Shown in pieces: positions 35,652 to 44,041 of a DNA stretch of 64,000 bases. The translations under genes and the position numbers were made by a program. The number at the start of each line of letters is the position of its first letter. The stretch's first letter is position 1. The DNA lies in NCBI GenBank assembly GCA_963205315.1, contig CAUJIO010000015.1, positions 62,001 through 126,000 on the forward strand, read 5' to 3'. Below the pieces are notes generated by a model. The model worked only from the letters and a program-made list of their open reading frames with translations. It ran no database searches and was not told where the DNA came from. The DNA is from Pseudomonadota bacterium. GTDB taxonomy: Bacteria > Pseudomonadota > Alphaproteobacteria > Rhizobiales > Aestuariivirgaceae.

Positions 35652-36971
35652 ATGACACTGAAACTGTTCCGCGCGCTTCTCACGGCCGGTGTTCTTGCTG
35701 CCGGTTGGACAAGTGCCGCCCAGGCGCAAGAATGCAAGCCGGAAGACAAGAAGATCCTGACCGTTTGGGACCAGTTCGAGTATTACGGCATGACAGCCTC
35801 GGGCCCCGCCGTCGAGAAGATCCATGAGGCGTTCCAGAAGGAACATCCGTGTGTCGTGTTCTCGCGTTCGGTGTTTGGCGGCGGCTTCCCGATCCGCAAC
35901 GCCGTTGAATTGGCGCTGACATCAGGCGAAGCCCCCGACGTGTTCTATTCTTGGCCATCGGGCGCTGGCCTAACCACCTATGCCAAGGCCGGTTACCTGG
36001 CTGACCTTTCGCCCTATGCGAAGAAATACAAGTGGTCTGAGCGGTTGCCCGATTGGGCGATCGCCCGCAACACCTATCAGGGCAAGCAATATGCATACCC
36101 TTGGGAGCAGGATCTCGAGTACGTTTACTACAACAAGGAAGCCTTCAAGGAACTCGGGATTGACGTACCGAAGTCCTTCGACGACGTTCTCGCCTGGTGC
36201 GACAAAGCCAGTGCCGCGGGCAAGATTGCCATCTCTCTTGGCAACGGCGATCTCTGGCCCGCCGTCAACATGTGGACCGACGTGACCGCACTTCTCGGCG
36301 GCCGCCAGGTGGGTCTGGACCTGCTGCAGGACAAGCAGGACTGGAACTCCGCTGAGCCGAAGGCCGCTCTCGATGCCATCTTGAAGATGGTCGAACACAA
36401 ATGCTTCAGCCCAGGCTTCAATGGAACATCCTACAACGACGCTCTGCTGCAGTTCTATTCCGGCCAGGCAACGGCCATCTGGACCGGAACCTGGGTGATC
36501 CAGGATGTTGTCCGCAACATGCCGGAGGACAAGCTCGACATCTTCTACATGCCGCCGTTCGATGCCACCCATCCGCAAGCAACACACATGTCGGAAGGTT
36601 CGGCCTGGTACGTTTGGTCGGGGTCGAAGGTCAAGGATCTCGCCGCGGAGTATGTCAACTTCATGTCCGACCCGCGCTGGCTGGAGACTTGGATCAAGGA
36701 TGGTTATACCATTCCGATCCAGAAAAAGCCGATCGACTTCGCCCAGTATGGGATTTCCGGCGTGATTTCGAAAGCCTTCAACACGGGGATGGCGATGGTT
36801 GACCGCAATGTGGATGCGTTTCACACCACCGCGCCGCCGCGCGTGACCTTCGTCATGTACCACGATATTCAAGGGGTGCTGAGCGGCGACACCAAGCCCG
36901 AAGACTTCCTCAAGAAACTCGACGAGCAGATGGAAGTGGCCAAGCAGGCCGGCGAAGTCTGGGCGCCGTAA
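35652..36971 (+). CDS. ABC transporter extracellular solute-binding protein, family 1
   Basis: A 439-residue secreted binding protein of the MalE class with a signal peptide (hydrophobic core 6-20, cleavage after AQA near residue 25). Landmarks are VFYSWPSGAGLTTYAKAGYL, YAYPWEQDLEYVYYNKEAF and EGSAWYVWSG. A GGGAGGAA site precedes the ATG. It heads the importer operon with two MalF/G-type permeases and a MsmK-type ATPase, and so is expected to bind an oligosaccharide or sugar derivative. The gene ends just before a stem-loop. Confidence 0.92.
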   Translation: MTLKLFRALLTAGVLAAGWTSAAQAQECKPEDKKILTVWDQFEYYGMTASGPAVEKIHEAFQKEHPCVVFSRSVFGGGFPIRNAVELALTSGEAPDVFYSWPSGAGLTTYAKAGYLADLSPYAKKYKWSERLPDWAIARNTYQGKQYAYPWEQDLEYVYYNKEAFKELGIDVPKSFDDVLAWCDKASAAGKIAISLGNGDLWPAVNMWTDVTALLGGRQVGLDLLQDKQDWNSAEPKAALDAILKMVEHKCFSPGFNGTSYNDALLQFYSGQATAIWTGTWVIQDVVRNMPEDKLDIFYMPPFDATHPQATHMSEGSAWYVWSGSKVKDLAAEYVNFMSDPRWLETWIKDGYTIPIQKKPIDFAQYGISGVISKAFNTGMAMVDRNVDAFHTTAPPRVTFVMYHDIQGVLSGDTKPEDFLKKLDEQMEVAKQAGEVWAP

Positions 36972-36981
36972 CAAAACGCCA

Positions 36982-37013
36982 GAACCGGCCGATGCGCTCG
37001 CGTCGGCTGGTTC
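36982..37013 (+). promoter_or_regulatory. Intercistronic stem-loop after binding-protein gene
   Basis: An 11-bp stem with one G-U pair (36982-36992 with 37003-37013) lies 10 bases after the binding-protein stop and before the first permease gene. No U-tract follows. Confidence 0.65.
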
Positions 37014-37049
37014 GTATCCCAGCGCCCAGCGGCAGCGAGAACCAGTGCG

Positions 37050-37925
37050 ATGATTGAGTCCCGTGGCAGAAAAAGCCCCTATCTGTTTCTGGCGCCCGCG
37101 ATCATCTATCTCGGGATTTGGATCTACTATCCGATCGCCAAGAACTTCTATCTGAGTTTCCTTGGCACCGAGGGTACTCACGGGGCAGATTTCCGTTTCG
37201 TCGGCCTGCAGAACTACCACCAACTCCTCAGCGACGAACTTTTCCACCGCGCGCTCCTCCACAATCTGGTGTGGGTCTTGCTCAGCATCCTCGTTCCGGT
37301 AGTCATAGGCCTGGTACTGGCAGTCCTCTTGGTTCACAAGCGAACCCGCCTGTTTTACTCGGCCATCTTCTTTCTTCCTGTGACCGTGGCTCCGATCATG
37401 GCTGCCGTCGTGTGGGGCTGGATCTATAATCCGACATTCGGCGCGCTCAATCAGATGCTGACGCTGATTGGCCTCGACTCCTTGGCTCAACCATGGCTCG
37501 GCGACGCGGCAACCGCCCTGGTCAGCGTCAACATGATTGGAAGCTGGGGCTACTATGGCTTTTGCACGCTGATCTTCCTGGCGGGCCTGCAGAACATCGA
37601 TCCGGAGATCTTTGAAGCGGCGCGCATCGACGGCGCCAATGCGCTCCAACAGTTCCGGTCGATCACCTTGCCGTTGCTTAAGCCCACCCTCACCTTCGTC
37701 CTCGTCTACACCACGATCGGATCGATGAAATTCTTCGATATCATCTACGTGGCGACAAAGGGCGGGCCCGACAACTCAACGCAGATCGTCGCGGTTTACA
37801 TGTTCGACCTCTTCATCCGCCAGGGTGACGTGAACTATGCCGCGGCCATGAGCGTGGTCCTGACGGCGATCATTCTGGCGATGAGTCTTCTCGCCATCCG
37901 CAACATGACAAGGAAGCCATCGTGA
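37050..37925 (+). CDS. Sugar ABC transporter permease (MalF/UgpA type)
   Basis: A 291-residue inner-membrane protein with six predicted helices and the docking loop EAARIDGANALQQFRSITLP, typical of carbohydrate importers of the CUT1 class. It is followed with a 4-base overlap (GTGA) by the partner permease. Together with the MsmK-type ATPase and the secreted binding protein it forms a complete importer. Confidence 0.92.
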   Translation: MIESRGRKSPYLFLAPAIIYLGIWIYYPIAKNFYLSFLGTEGTHGADFRFVGLQNYHQLLSDELFHRALLHNLVWVLLSILVPVVIGLVLAVLLVHKRTRLFYSAIFFLPVTVAPIMAAVVWGWIYNPTFGALNQMLTLIGLDSLAQPWLGDAATALVSVNMIGSWGYYGFCTLIFLAGLQNIDPEIFEAARIDGANALQQFRSITLPLLKPTLTFVLVYTTIGSMKFFDIIYVATKGGPDNSTQIVAVYMFDLFIRQGDVNYAAAMSVVLTAIILAMSLLAIRNMTRKPS

Positions 37926-38767
37926 GTCCGGCGCTGCGAGGGCTTCTCACTCGTTCGGGCGCAGGCTTCGTATCGAATGGGATTCTTGTCATTTTTGTGC
38001 TGATTTCGTTGTTTCCCGTCTATCTGATGTTCATTACCTCGCTCAAGTCTCAGGCTGAACTCATCAGCAATGTCTTCGCCCTTCCGCATGACCCCAAATG
38101 GGGAAATTACTATCTCGTGTTGATCCAGCGCGGCTACTACAAGGCCGTGATCAACAGCCTCATCTTTGCCGGTTCGGTGACAGTGCTCACCGTTCTCCTT
38201 TCGGTTCTTGCGGCATTTGCCTTTGCGGTTTTCGACTTCGCGGGCAAGCGTACGTTTTTCGTGTTGGTACTTGTCGGTCTCATGGTCTCCGAGGTCTCGA
38301 TCCTCATCCCCGTTTACAACCTGCTGAAGTCGATGAACCTGCTGAATACCTATGTCGGGATGATACTTCCGCAGATCGCCCTTGGCCTGTCGTTCGGGAT
38401 CTTCCTGATGACGACATTCTTCCGCGAAGTGCCACGCGAACTCATCGATGCCGCACGCCTCGATGGCTGCACCGACTGGCAGCTCCTGACAAAGATCATG
38501 ATTCCCGTTGGGCTGCCGGGCATCAATGCACTGGCAGTGATCGAATTCCTATGGGCATGGAACAGCTTCTTTCTTCCTCTGGTGATCGCCACCAAGCAGG
38601 AGCTGATGCCACTCAGCGTTTCTGTCATCGACTTCATGGGACGCTTCACGTTCAACTATGAACTTGTCGCCACAACATGCGTCATCATGTTTGTGCCAAT
38701 ACTCATCCTCTACATTTTCACGCAACGCAGCTTCCGCCGCGGAGTGACCATGGGAGCCGTCAAATGA
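37922..38767 (+). CDS. Sugar ABC transporter permease (MalG/UgpE type)
   Basis: A 281-residue inner-membrane protein beginning with GTG at 37922, overlapping the preceding stop. It has six predicted helices and the docking loop DAARLDGCTDWQLLTKIMIP, and ends with the short positively charged tail found in MalG proteins. It is the second membrane subunit of the CUT1-type importer. Confidence 0.92.
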   Translation: MSPALRGLLTRSGAGFVSNGILVIFVLISLFPVYLMFITSLKSQAELISNVFALPHDPKWGNYYLVLIQRGYYKAVINSLIFAGSVTVLTVLLSVLAAFAFAVFDFAGKRTFFVLVLVGLMVSEVSILIPVYNLLKSMNLLNTYVGMILPQIALGLSFGIFLMTTFFREVPRELIDAARLDGCTDWQLLTKIMIPVGLPGINALAVIEFLWAWNSFFLPLVIATKQELMPLSVSVIDFMGRFTFNYELVATTCVIMFVPILILYIFTQRSFRRGVTMGAVK

Positions 38768-39876
38768 CAGCGTCATCCGCCAAACTCGACCAAGTATCAG
38801 CCGGCCCCCGTGTCTCCATCCGCCAAGTCGAAAAGAGTTTCGGCGGTACCAAAGTGCTCAAAGGCGTTGATCTCGAGATCAACAGTGGCGAATTCCTGAT
38901 CCTGCTGGGGCCTTCGGGATGCGGAAAGACAACGCTTCTGCGCATCATTGCTGGTCTTGAGAAAGCAAATCGCGGGGAAATCTGGCTCGGCGGATCGGAA
39001 GTGAGCGCACTCGAGCCGAAGGAACGCAACGTCGCGATGGTGTTCCAGAACTATGCACTCTATCCGCACATGAACGTCTATGACAACCAGGCCTTCTCGT
39101 TGCGGCTGCGCGGGATGTCCAATGCCCGGATCAAGGGGCGCGTTGAGGGTGCAGCCGCAATCCTCGGCCTGCAAACTCTCCAGAACCGTTTCCCGCGCCA
39201 GCTTTCCGGCGGGCAGAGGCAGCGAGTTTCAATGGGGCGAGCGATCGTCCGTTCGCCCGGCATCTTTTTGTTCGATGAGCCACTCTCGAACCTGGATGCA
39301 AAACTGCGCGTGCACATGCGCGGCGAGATTAAGGATCTTCACCACCGGCTTGGCACCACCTCAATCTACGTGACCCACGATCAGGTCGAGGCAATGACCA
39401 TGGGCGACCGAATTGTCGTCATGAATCAGGGCGTCATCGAACAAGTCGGCCATCCGCTGGATGTCTTCGACAAGCCGAAAAATCTGTTTGTGGCCGGTTT
39501 TGTCGGATCTCCGGCCATGAATCTTCTGACTGGATCTATGGCCATGGAAGGCGGCCATCCCATTGTCCGGTGTTCGCATGAATTGACGGTGCCGATGCCG
39601 CAATCAGCCATGAAATTCAATGGCCGAGCCGTAACGCTCGGAATCAGGCCCCATCAACTCGGCATCGATGTGCGCGGCAGCTACGAAGCCGAAATCAGGG
39701 ACATTCAGCCGACAGGTGTCGAGACCATCTTGCTCTGCCGTCTCGCCGGTCAGGATGTGCTGGTGCAGACCACCGAACGGATTACCGGAAAGGCAGGTGA
39801 GCGCATCCGGTTGTCGATGAACGCCGGCAATCTCCACCTGTTCGATACGGCGAGCGGTGAGAGGCTTGAGGTTTGA
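38764..39876 (+). CDS. Sugar ABC transporter ATP-binding protein (MsmK/UgpC type)
   Basis: A 370-residue ATPase with Walker [10 protein letters not shown], signature [15 protein letters not shown], Walker [13 protein letters not shown] and switch His in [10 protein letters not shown], followed by a C-terminal TOBE/OB-type domain. I start it at the ATG overlapping the permease stop (ATGA at 38764-38767); an earlier in-frame ATG at 38677 is inside the permease gene. It powers the CUT1 importer of this operon. Confidence 0.92.
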   Translation: MTASSAKLDQVSAGPRVSIRQVEKSFGGTKVLKGVDLEINSGEFLILLGPSGCGKTTLLRIIAGLEKANRGEIWLGGSEVSALEPKERNVAMVFQNYALYPHMNVYDNQAFSLRLRGMSNARIKGRVEGAAAILGLQTLQNRFPRQLSGGQRQRVSMGRAIVRSPGIFLFDEPLSNLDAKLRVHMRGEIKDLHHRLGTTSIYVTHDQVEAMTMGDRIVVMNQGVIEQVGHPLDVFDKPKNLFVAGFVGSPAMNLLTGSMAMEGGHPIVRCSHELTVPMPQSAMKFNGRAVTLGIRPHQLGIDVRGSYEAEIRDIQPTGVETILLCRLAGQDVLVQTTERITGKAGERIRLSMNAGNLHLFDTASGERLEV

Positions 39877-39941
39877 CAGGGTGGCGAAGGCGACAGGCGG
39901 GACTGGAGTGAAAGCCGATGGGAAGATTTGAGGATTGTTCA

Positions 39942-41369
39942 ATGCGTCACCGCATCGCCATTGATGTCATCGACCCTCTCGGTCTCGGGAGGAGTGCCGA
40001 GCCTGTCGAATTCAGTCTCAGCTTTGTGGTTTACCAGCCTGCCCGCAGGGGAATTGCCGTCATCGATGAAGCCGGTGCGCGCATCTCAAGCCAGATCGTC
40101 GCCGCCAGTGAAAATTCTGCCGGACGCCTCGTCTTCGCAACCCTATGCTTCATTGCGGAGATTCCCTCCGGGGTCACAAGAAAGCGCTACTATGTGTATC
40201 TCGGCGATGAACCCGCGACGGCGCCGGAAGATGGCGGCGGCATCGTGCGGCTCAAGCCAGAGCTTGCTGATGGCTACAGGCGTCTTGATACCGGGGCCTA
40301 CATACTCGAACTCTGCCGCGGAACAGCCAAAGGCGACGGTGGAAGCAAGTGGGGAATCCGGCATTTCGAGCACAAGGCCCAGCGCATCAATCTTATAGCA
40401 GGTAACAAGAACGCATTTGGCGGTGTCTACGGCCCGTTCTTCACGCCGGAGAACGGCTTGGTCAATCCGCCCGCCCATGCGCTCGCCGAGATCGAACCGG
40501 TCACTGAAGGACCGGTCAAATGCCAATACCGCATGCGCGTAAAGGTGCCCAACGGGCTTAGACCCGAGCTCAAAGACAAGACGATCGAGGTGTGGTGGAG
40601 CTTCTACCATCGTTCTCCTTGGTTCGTGCGTACCTACATCGTCGATGATTACGAATCGACGGTTGATGGCAGATCGGTGAAAAACCGCATCACTGTGGGC
40701 GATGAGATCGAAAGCGGCAAGAAGAACCTGCTGCTATCCACCTATCGTCATCATGATGGCACTGGCTACCGCGCCGGCGATCTCTATGCGGAAATTCTGC
40801 TCGAGAGATTGAAGGACCTCCAGTCACGCAATCCAGCCGCAGTCAGCGCCGCTATGGCGAAACTGGGAATTGAGCCAAAGGAGGACCCGGCAAGCTGGCA
40901 TTGGGACAACTACTGGCGAATGTTCTGTGTGATCGAGGGTGCCTTGGAACGGCCAGTTCTCGAAGAGGAAGTTGACCGCATCTGGCGTTCCGCCAATCAG
41001 ATCGTCTGGTCGGACAAGAACCACAATTTGCTGAAATTCACGGACGATGCCATCGATGTGAATCGCGAGCCGCAACAGACGATCTTTTCCCTCAATGCGC
41101 AAAAAACCTGCGAGTACAGTCCCCTCACTGGATTCTCCTTCGTCCGTTATGTGAACAGACCGGTACCACGCATGCAGATCGTGCAGCGCTATGACAGCGG
41201 ATGGGTGAACTGGGGCACAAACGGCGAGAACGAATATCCTGAACTGCCGTCCGGCTCCACGATCTGGTCGGCCTATGGCCAGTTTCCGAATTGGCGCGCC
41301 GAGGCGGATTGTATGGAACAACCCTTGGCGGTTGCCATCAGCGGCTTCGAAAAAATGTACTCACTCTAG
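39942..41369 (+). CDS. Unknown beta-rich protein in sugar importer operon
   Basis: I do not recognise this protein of about 475 residues. It has no signal peptide, begins with a hydrophobic strand (RIAIDVIDPLG) and is rich in beta-strand and aromatic patterns throughout, e.g. EVWWSFYHRSPWFVRTYIVDD. The layout recalls the beta-sandwich or super-sandwich domains of carbohydrate-active enzymes, but no catalytic motif can be named. It lies between the importer ATPase and an isomerase, so it probably acts inside the cell on the imported sugar or sugar derivative. A start at 39918 with its own ribosome site is also possible. Confidence 0.65.
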   Translation: MRHRIAIDVIDPLGLGRSAEPVEFSLSFVVYQPARRGIAVIDEAGARISSQIVAASENSAGRLVFATLCFIAEIPSGVTRKRYYVYLGDEPATAPEDGGGIVRLKPELADGYRRLDTGAYILELCRGTAKGDGGSKWGIRHFEHKAQRINLIAGNKNAFGGVYGPFFTPENGLVNPPAHALAEIEPVTEGPVKCQYRMRVKVPNGLRPELKDKTIEVWWSFYHRSPWFVRTYIVDDYESTVDGRSVKNRITVGDEIESGKKNLLLSTYRHHDGTGYRAGDLYAEILLERLKDLQSRNPAAVSAAMAKLGIEPKEDPASWHWDNYWRMFCVIEGALERPVLEEEVDRIWRSANQIVWSDKNHNLLKFTDDAIDVNREPQQTIFSLNAQKTCEYSPLTGFSFVRYVNRPVPRMQIVQRYDSGWVNWGTNGENEYPELPSGSTIWSAYGQFPNWRAEADCMEQPLAVAISGFEKMYSL

Positions 41370-41384
41370 TATGGTAGAACCTCC

Positions 41385-42212
41385 ATGAAACTCTCCTTCA
41401 ACACCTGGGTCTATTCGAGCTTCCCGGTATGGGTCCCATCCTATCCCCTCGACGAAACCATAAAGCGTATTGCCCGGATTGGATACGATGGTGTCGAGAT
41501 CGGCGCCGCCAGCCCACATGCCTTTCCTGACTATGTAGGCAAGAACCGGCGCCGCGAGATCAAGAGCATGCTTGAATCAAACGGCATCGCACTGTCCAGC
41601 ATGTTGCCCGCACCGGGCGGCGGGCCGGGTTTCAACGCAGCTTCTCCCCTGCCTGAGGAACGCGCCAATACCATAGACCAATATATCAAGGTTGCGCAGC
41701 TCTGCTCGGATCTGGGCGGCAGCAGAATTCTGTATGTCGCCGGCTGGCAGGTTTTTGGAACGGCCACTGAACAGGCCTGGGATTGGAGCCGTGACGCCCT
41801 GACGGTCATTGCCAAGGCAGCGGCCGATATGGGCGTTACTGTGGTAGTCGAGCCCACCTCGGCCGACAGCAACCTGGTGGAGAGTTGCGGCGGCGCGCTT
41901 CGAATGATGCGTGAATGCGGTCGCCAGAATGTGAAGGTCATGTTTGATACATATCATGCGCTCTATCGCAACGAAGTGCCCACTGACTACGTGTATCAGA
42001 TGGGCAAGGACCTCGATCATGTGCATCTGGCGGATGTCGGCCGGGCGGCCCCCGGAGACGGGCGTGTGGACTACCGGGCACTCGTCGCGTCTCTGATGGA
42101 TGTCGGTTTCGATGGTTATCTCACGATGGAAGTCGGCTTCGACCGGCGTGCGGTCGAGCCGGATATGATTGCGCGCAGGGCATTCGAGTACATGAAACCG
42201 TTGGTTCGCTAA
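41385..42212 (+). CDS. Sugar phosphate isomerase/epimerase family protein
   Basis: A 275-residue TIM-barrel enzyme of the xylose-isomerase-like superfamily. Probable metal ligands are Glu in YDGVEIGA, Glu in TVVVEPTS, Asp/His in MFDTYHA, His in HVHLAD and the last Glu in TMEVGFD. A metal-dependent isomerase or epimerase of the compound brought in by the preceding transporter is likely; a 3-keto-sugar enzyme is possible, given the dehydrogenase that follows. Confidence 0.85.
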   Translation: MKLSFNTWVYSSFPVWVPSYPLDETIKRIARIGYDGVEIGAASPHAFPDYVGKNRRREIKSMLESNGIALSSMLPAPGGGPGFNAASPLPEERANTIDQYIKVAQLCSDLGGSRILYVAGWQVFGTATEQAWDWSRDALTVIAKAAADMGVTVVVEPTSADSNLVESCGGALRMMRECGRQNVKVMFDTYHALYRNEVPTDYVYQMGKDLDHVHLADVGRAAPGDGRVDYRALVASLMDVGFDGYLTMEVGFDRRAVEPDMIARRAFEYMKPLVR

Positions 42213-42242
42213 CCAAAGTCAGATGTCTATGGAGGCCGTTTC

Positions 42243-43268
42243 ATGAAAGCCGTGTTCTTGCCCGGAAACAAGCAGGTGATCGTCCGCGACGTACCTGTCC
42301 CCGAACCTGGCGACGATGAAGTTCTTATTCAGGTGAAGGCATCCTGCATTTGCCGAAGCGACTTGAGTCTGTACTATGGCAACGCCGTAGTGGGTGGAGC
42401 GGCCGCTGGAAAATGCATCACTGGCCACGAGCCGGCAGGCGTAATCACCAAGATCGGCAGCGGCGTGAAGTGGTTCAAGCCCGGTGACCGGGTTGCGGCC
42501 TATCTTGCCATTGGATGCGGAGTCTGTGCTTTCTGCAGAATGGGAAACTATCATCTGTGCCCGAACTGGACTTGTCTTGGCTTTACGGCGCACGGCGGCA
42601 ATGCCGAATTCCTGACGCTCCCCGAGCGGAACTGCTTGCGTATTTCCGACTCGATGTCGTTTGTAGCCGCTGCCGTTTCGACGGATGCATTCGGTACCCT
42701 CTACAGCGCGGCGAAGAAGCTCATGATATCAGGCTCAAGCACGGTGGGGATTTGGGGTTTGGGCCCCATGGGAACCAGCGGCGTACTGGTTGCGAAGGCG
42801 CTTGGCGCCCGGGTGGTCGCGCTTGATCCCATCGCCGCGCGGCGAAGTTTCGCGCAGGGCCTTGGCGCCGATCTGGTTCTTGACCCTTCCGATCCTGATA
42901 CGGCAGGAGCGATTGCCGAATTCTCCGGTGGCACGGGCCTCACTGCGGCCATTGATTGTTCGGGCAATCAGACCGCCCAGAATATGGCCCTGGACTCGAC
43001 AATGCCTCTCGGCCGCGTCGCATTCGTGGGAGAAGCCCGCGAAACAACCATCAAGCCGAGCGACCAGCTCATTCGCAAACAGTTGACGTTAATTGGTTCC
43101 TGGTACTTCGCTATCCATGAATACGATGAGATTACGCGTCTGATCGATGCAAGGAAGATTGACCTTGAGCGGCTTGCAACACATCGTTTCGCTCTCGACG
43201 ACGCCGACACAGCATTTCGGCTTTTCGACGAGCGGAAAACGGAGAAAGCCGTCTTCACGATGAGCTGA
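42243..43268 (+). CDS. Zinc-dependent alcohol dehydrogenase (MDR family)
   Basis: A 341-residue medium-chain dehydrogenase. The catalytic zinc site is Cys37 with His62-Glu63 in GHE, the structural zinc site has Cys92, Cys95, Cys98 and Cys106, and the NAD-binding motif is GLGPMG. Both sites are complete, so it should be active. As the last gene of the importer operon it probably oxidises the imported sugar alcohol or sugar; threonine or sorbitol dehydrogenase-like activity cannot be distinguished by eye. Confidence 0.9.
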   Translation: MKAVFLPGNKQVIVRDVPVPEPGDDEVLIQVKASCICRSDLSLYYGNAVVGGAAAGKCITGHEPAGVITKIGSGVKWFKPGDRVAAYLAIGCGVCAFCRMGNYHLCPNWTCLGFTAHGGNAEFLTLPERNCLRISDSMSFVAAAVSTDAFGTLYSAAKKLMISGSSTVGIWGLGPMGTSGVLVAKALGARVVALDPIAARRSFAQGLGADLVLDPSDPDTAGAIAEFSGGTGLTAAIDCSGNQTAQNMALDSTMPLGRVAFVGEARETTIKPSDQLIRKQLTLIGSWYFAIHEYDEITRLIDARKIDLERLATHRFALDDADTAFRLFDERKTEKAVFTMS

Positions 43269-43559
43269 TTGGACAATGCGGAAGGTGGCATCAATGTTGC
43301 CGGCGGGCAGACGCCGTCAGCCGATGCCATCGGTATTCAGGAAATCCGTTTGCGAGAAGAGGGAGCAAGAGTCTCATGTGCGCGCAAAGCTTATCGCCGC
43401 TCAAGGCCTGCCGCTTGCGGCTTGGGGGCCTCTTCGCCGTGGATTTGCTGCAGTTAATCCAGAGTACTGCGGTCATGGCACGGGCTACTGCTTCGCATTG
43501 TGCAGACAACAAGCTGGCCCCACACTCAAGCTTGCCGATCGAAATGAGATTGACACGGA
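43269..43559. other. Junction between sugar operon and prophage
   Basis: About 290 bases with no gene I can support. The first part has open frames on both strands; none has a ribosome site or a recognisable domain. Because the next genes belong to the prophage integration module, the left attachment site may lie here, but I could not find its partner within the window. Confidence 0.4.
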
Positions 43560-43946
43560 TCAGCCGCCCGTGCCGCCCCGGAGGCGTCGCACGGATGTCA
43601 ACAGATCCACGACTGCCTCTTCCGCCGATTCCAGTTTGATGCCGACAAGAAGATGCTCCCGCCCGGACATCACGAGGAATACTTCGAGCACATCATCCGA
43701 ATGCCGAGCAAGCGCCGCCAGATGCACTCCGCTTGGACCGTAACGACCAGAGAACCAGTTCTTAACAGTTTTCTCGTTCGCCCCTGTCCAAGCTGAGGCC
43801 GTCTTAACCCCGGATCTAGTGGAACCGAGGGAACGATGCAGTGCAGCAGCAATTTGTTCTGCGAAGTAATTGTCGCCATCAGCCTTTCCCTCGCCAGTAT
43901 GCCCGCGTCTCGGCGGAAAGAACTTGCCCCTTTTTGGAAACGACAT
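43560..43946 (-). CDS. Small helix-turn-helix protein of prophage integration end
   Basis: A 128-residue protein, basic at the N-terminus, with a helix-turn-helix-like segment (SAWTGANEKTVKNWFSGRYG) about residues 55-75, where KTVKNWF resembles a recognition helix. I use the ATG at 43946 after GGGAGG; the open frame extends further upstream only through the divergent promoter. It faces the serine recombinase gene and may control it. The exact family is not recognised. Confidence 0.65.
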   Translation of the reverse strand: MSFPKRGKFFPPRRGHTGEGKADGDNYFAEQIAAALHRSLGSTRSGVKTASAWTGANEKTVKNWFSGRYGPSGVHLAALARHSDDVLEVFLVMSGREHLLVGIKLESAEEAVVDLLTSVRRLRGGTGG

Positions 43947-44041
43947 TCCAGCCTCCCTCGCTTTAAATGAGTGAGCGGGAAGGTTGGACCGTAGATTCCA
44001 GCGCGATGAGGGATTTGCCCGGTGCGGAGAGGAGATATCAA

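Noticed and set aside
35970-37649. Long minus-strand open frame across the binding-protein and permease genes
   Set aside because: It spans two recognised plus-strand genes and their stem-loop, and has low-complexity, histidine/arginine-rich composition typical of antisense frames.
43276-43743. Plus-strand frame at the left prophage junction
   Set aside because: It overlaps the small DNA-binding gene on the opposite strand, which has a good ribosome site, and shows no recognisable domain.
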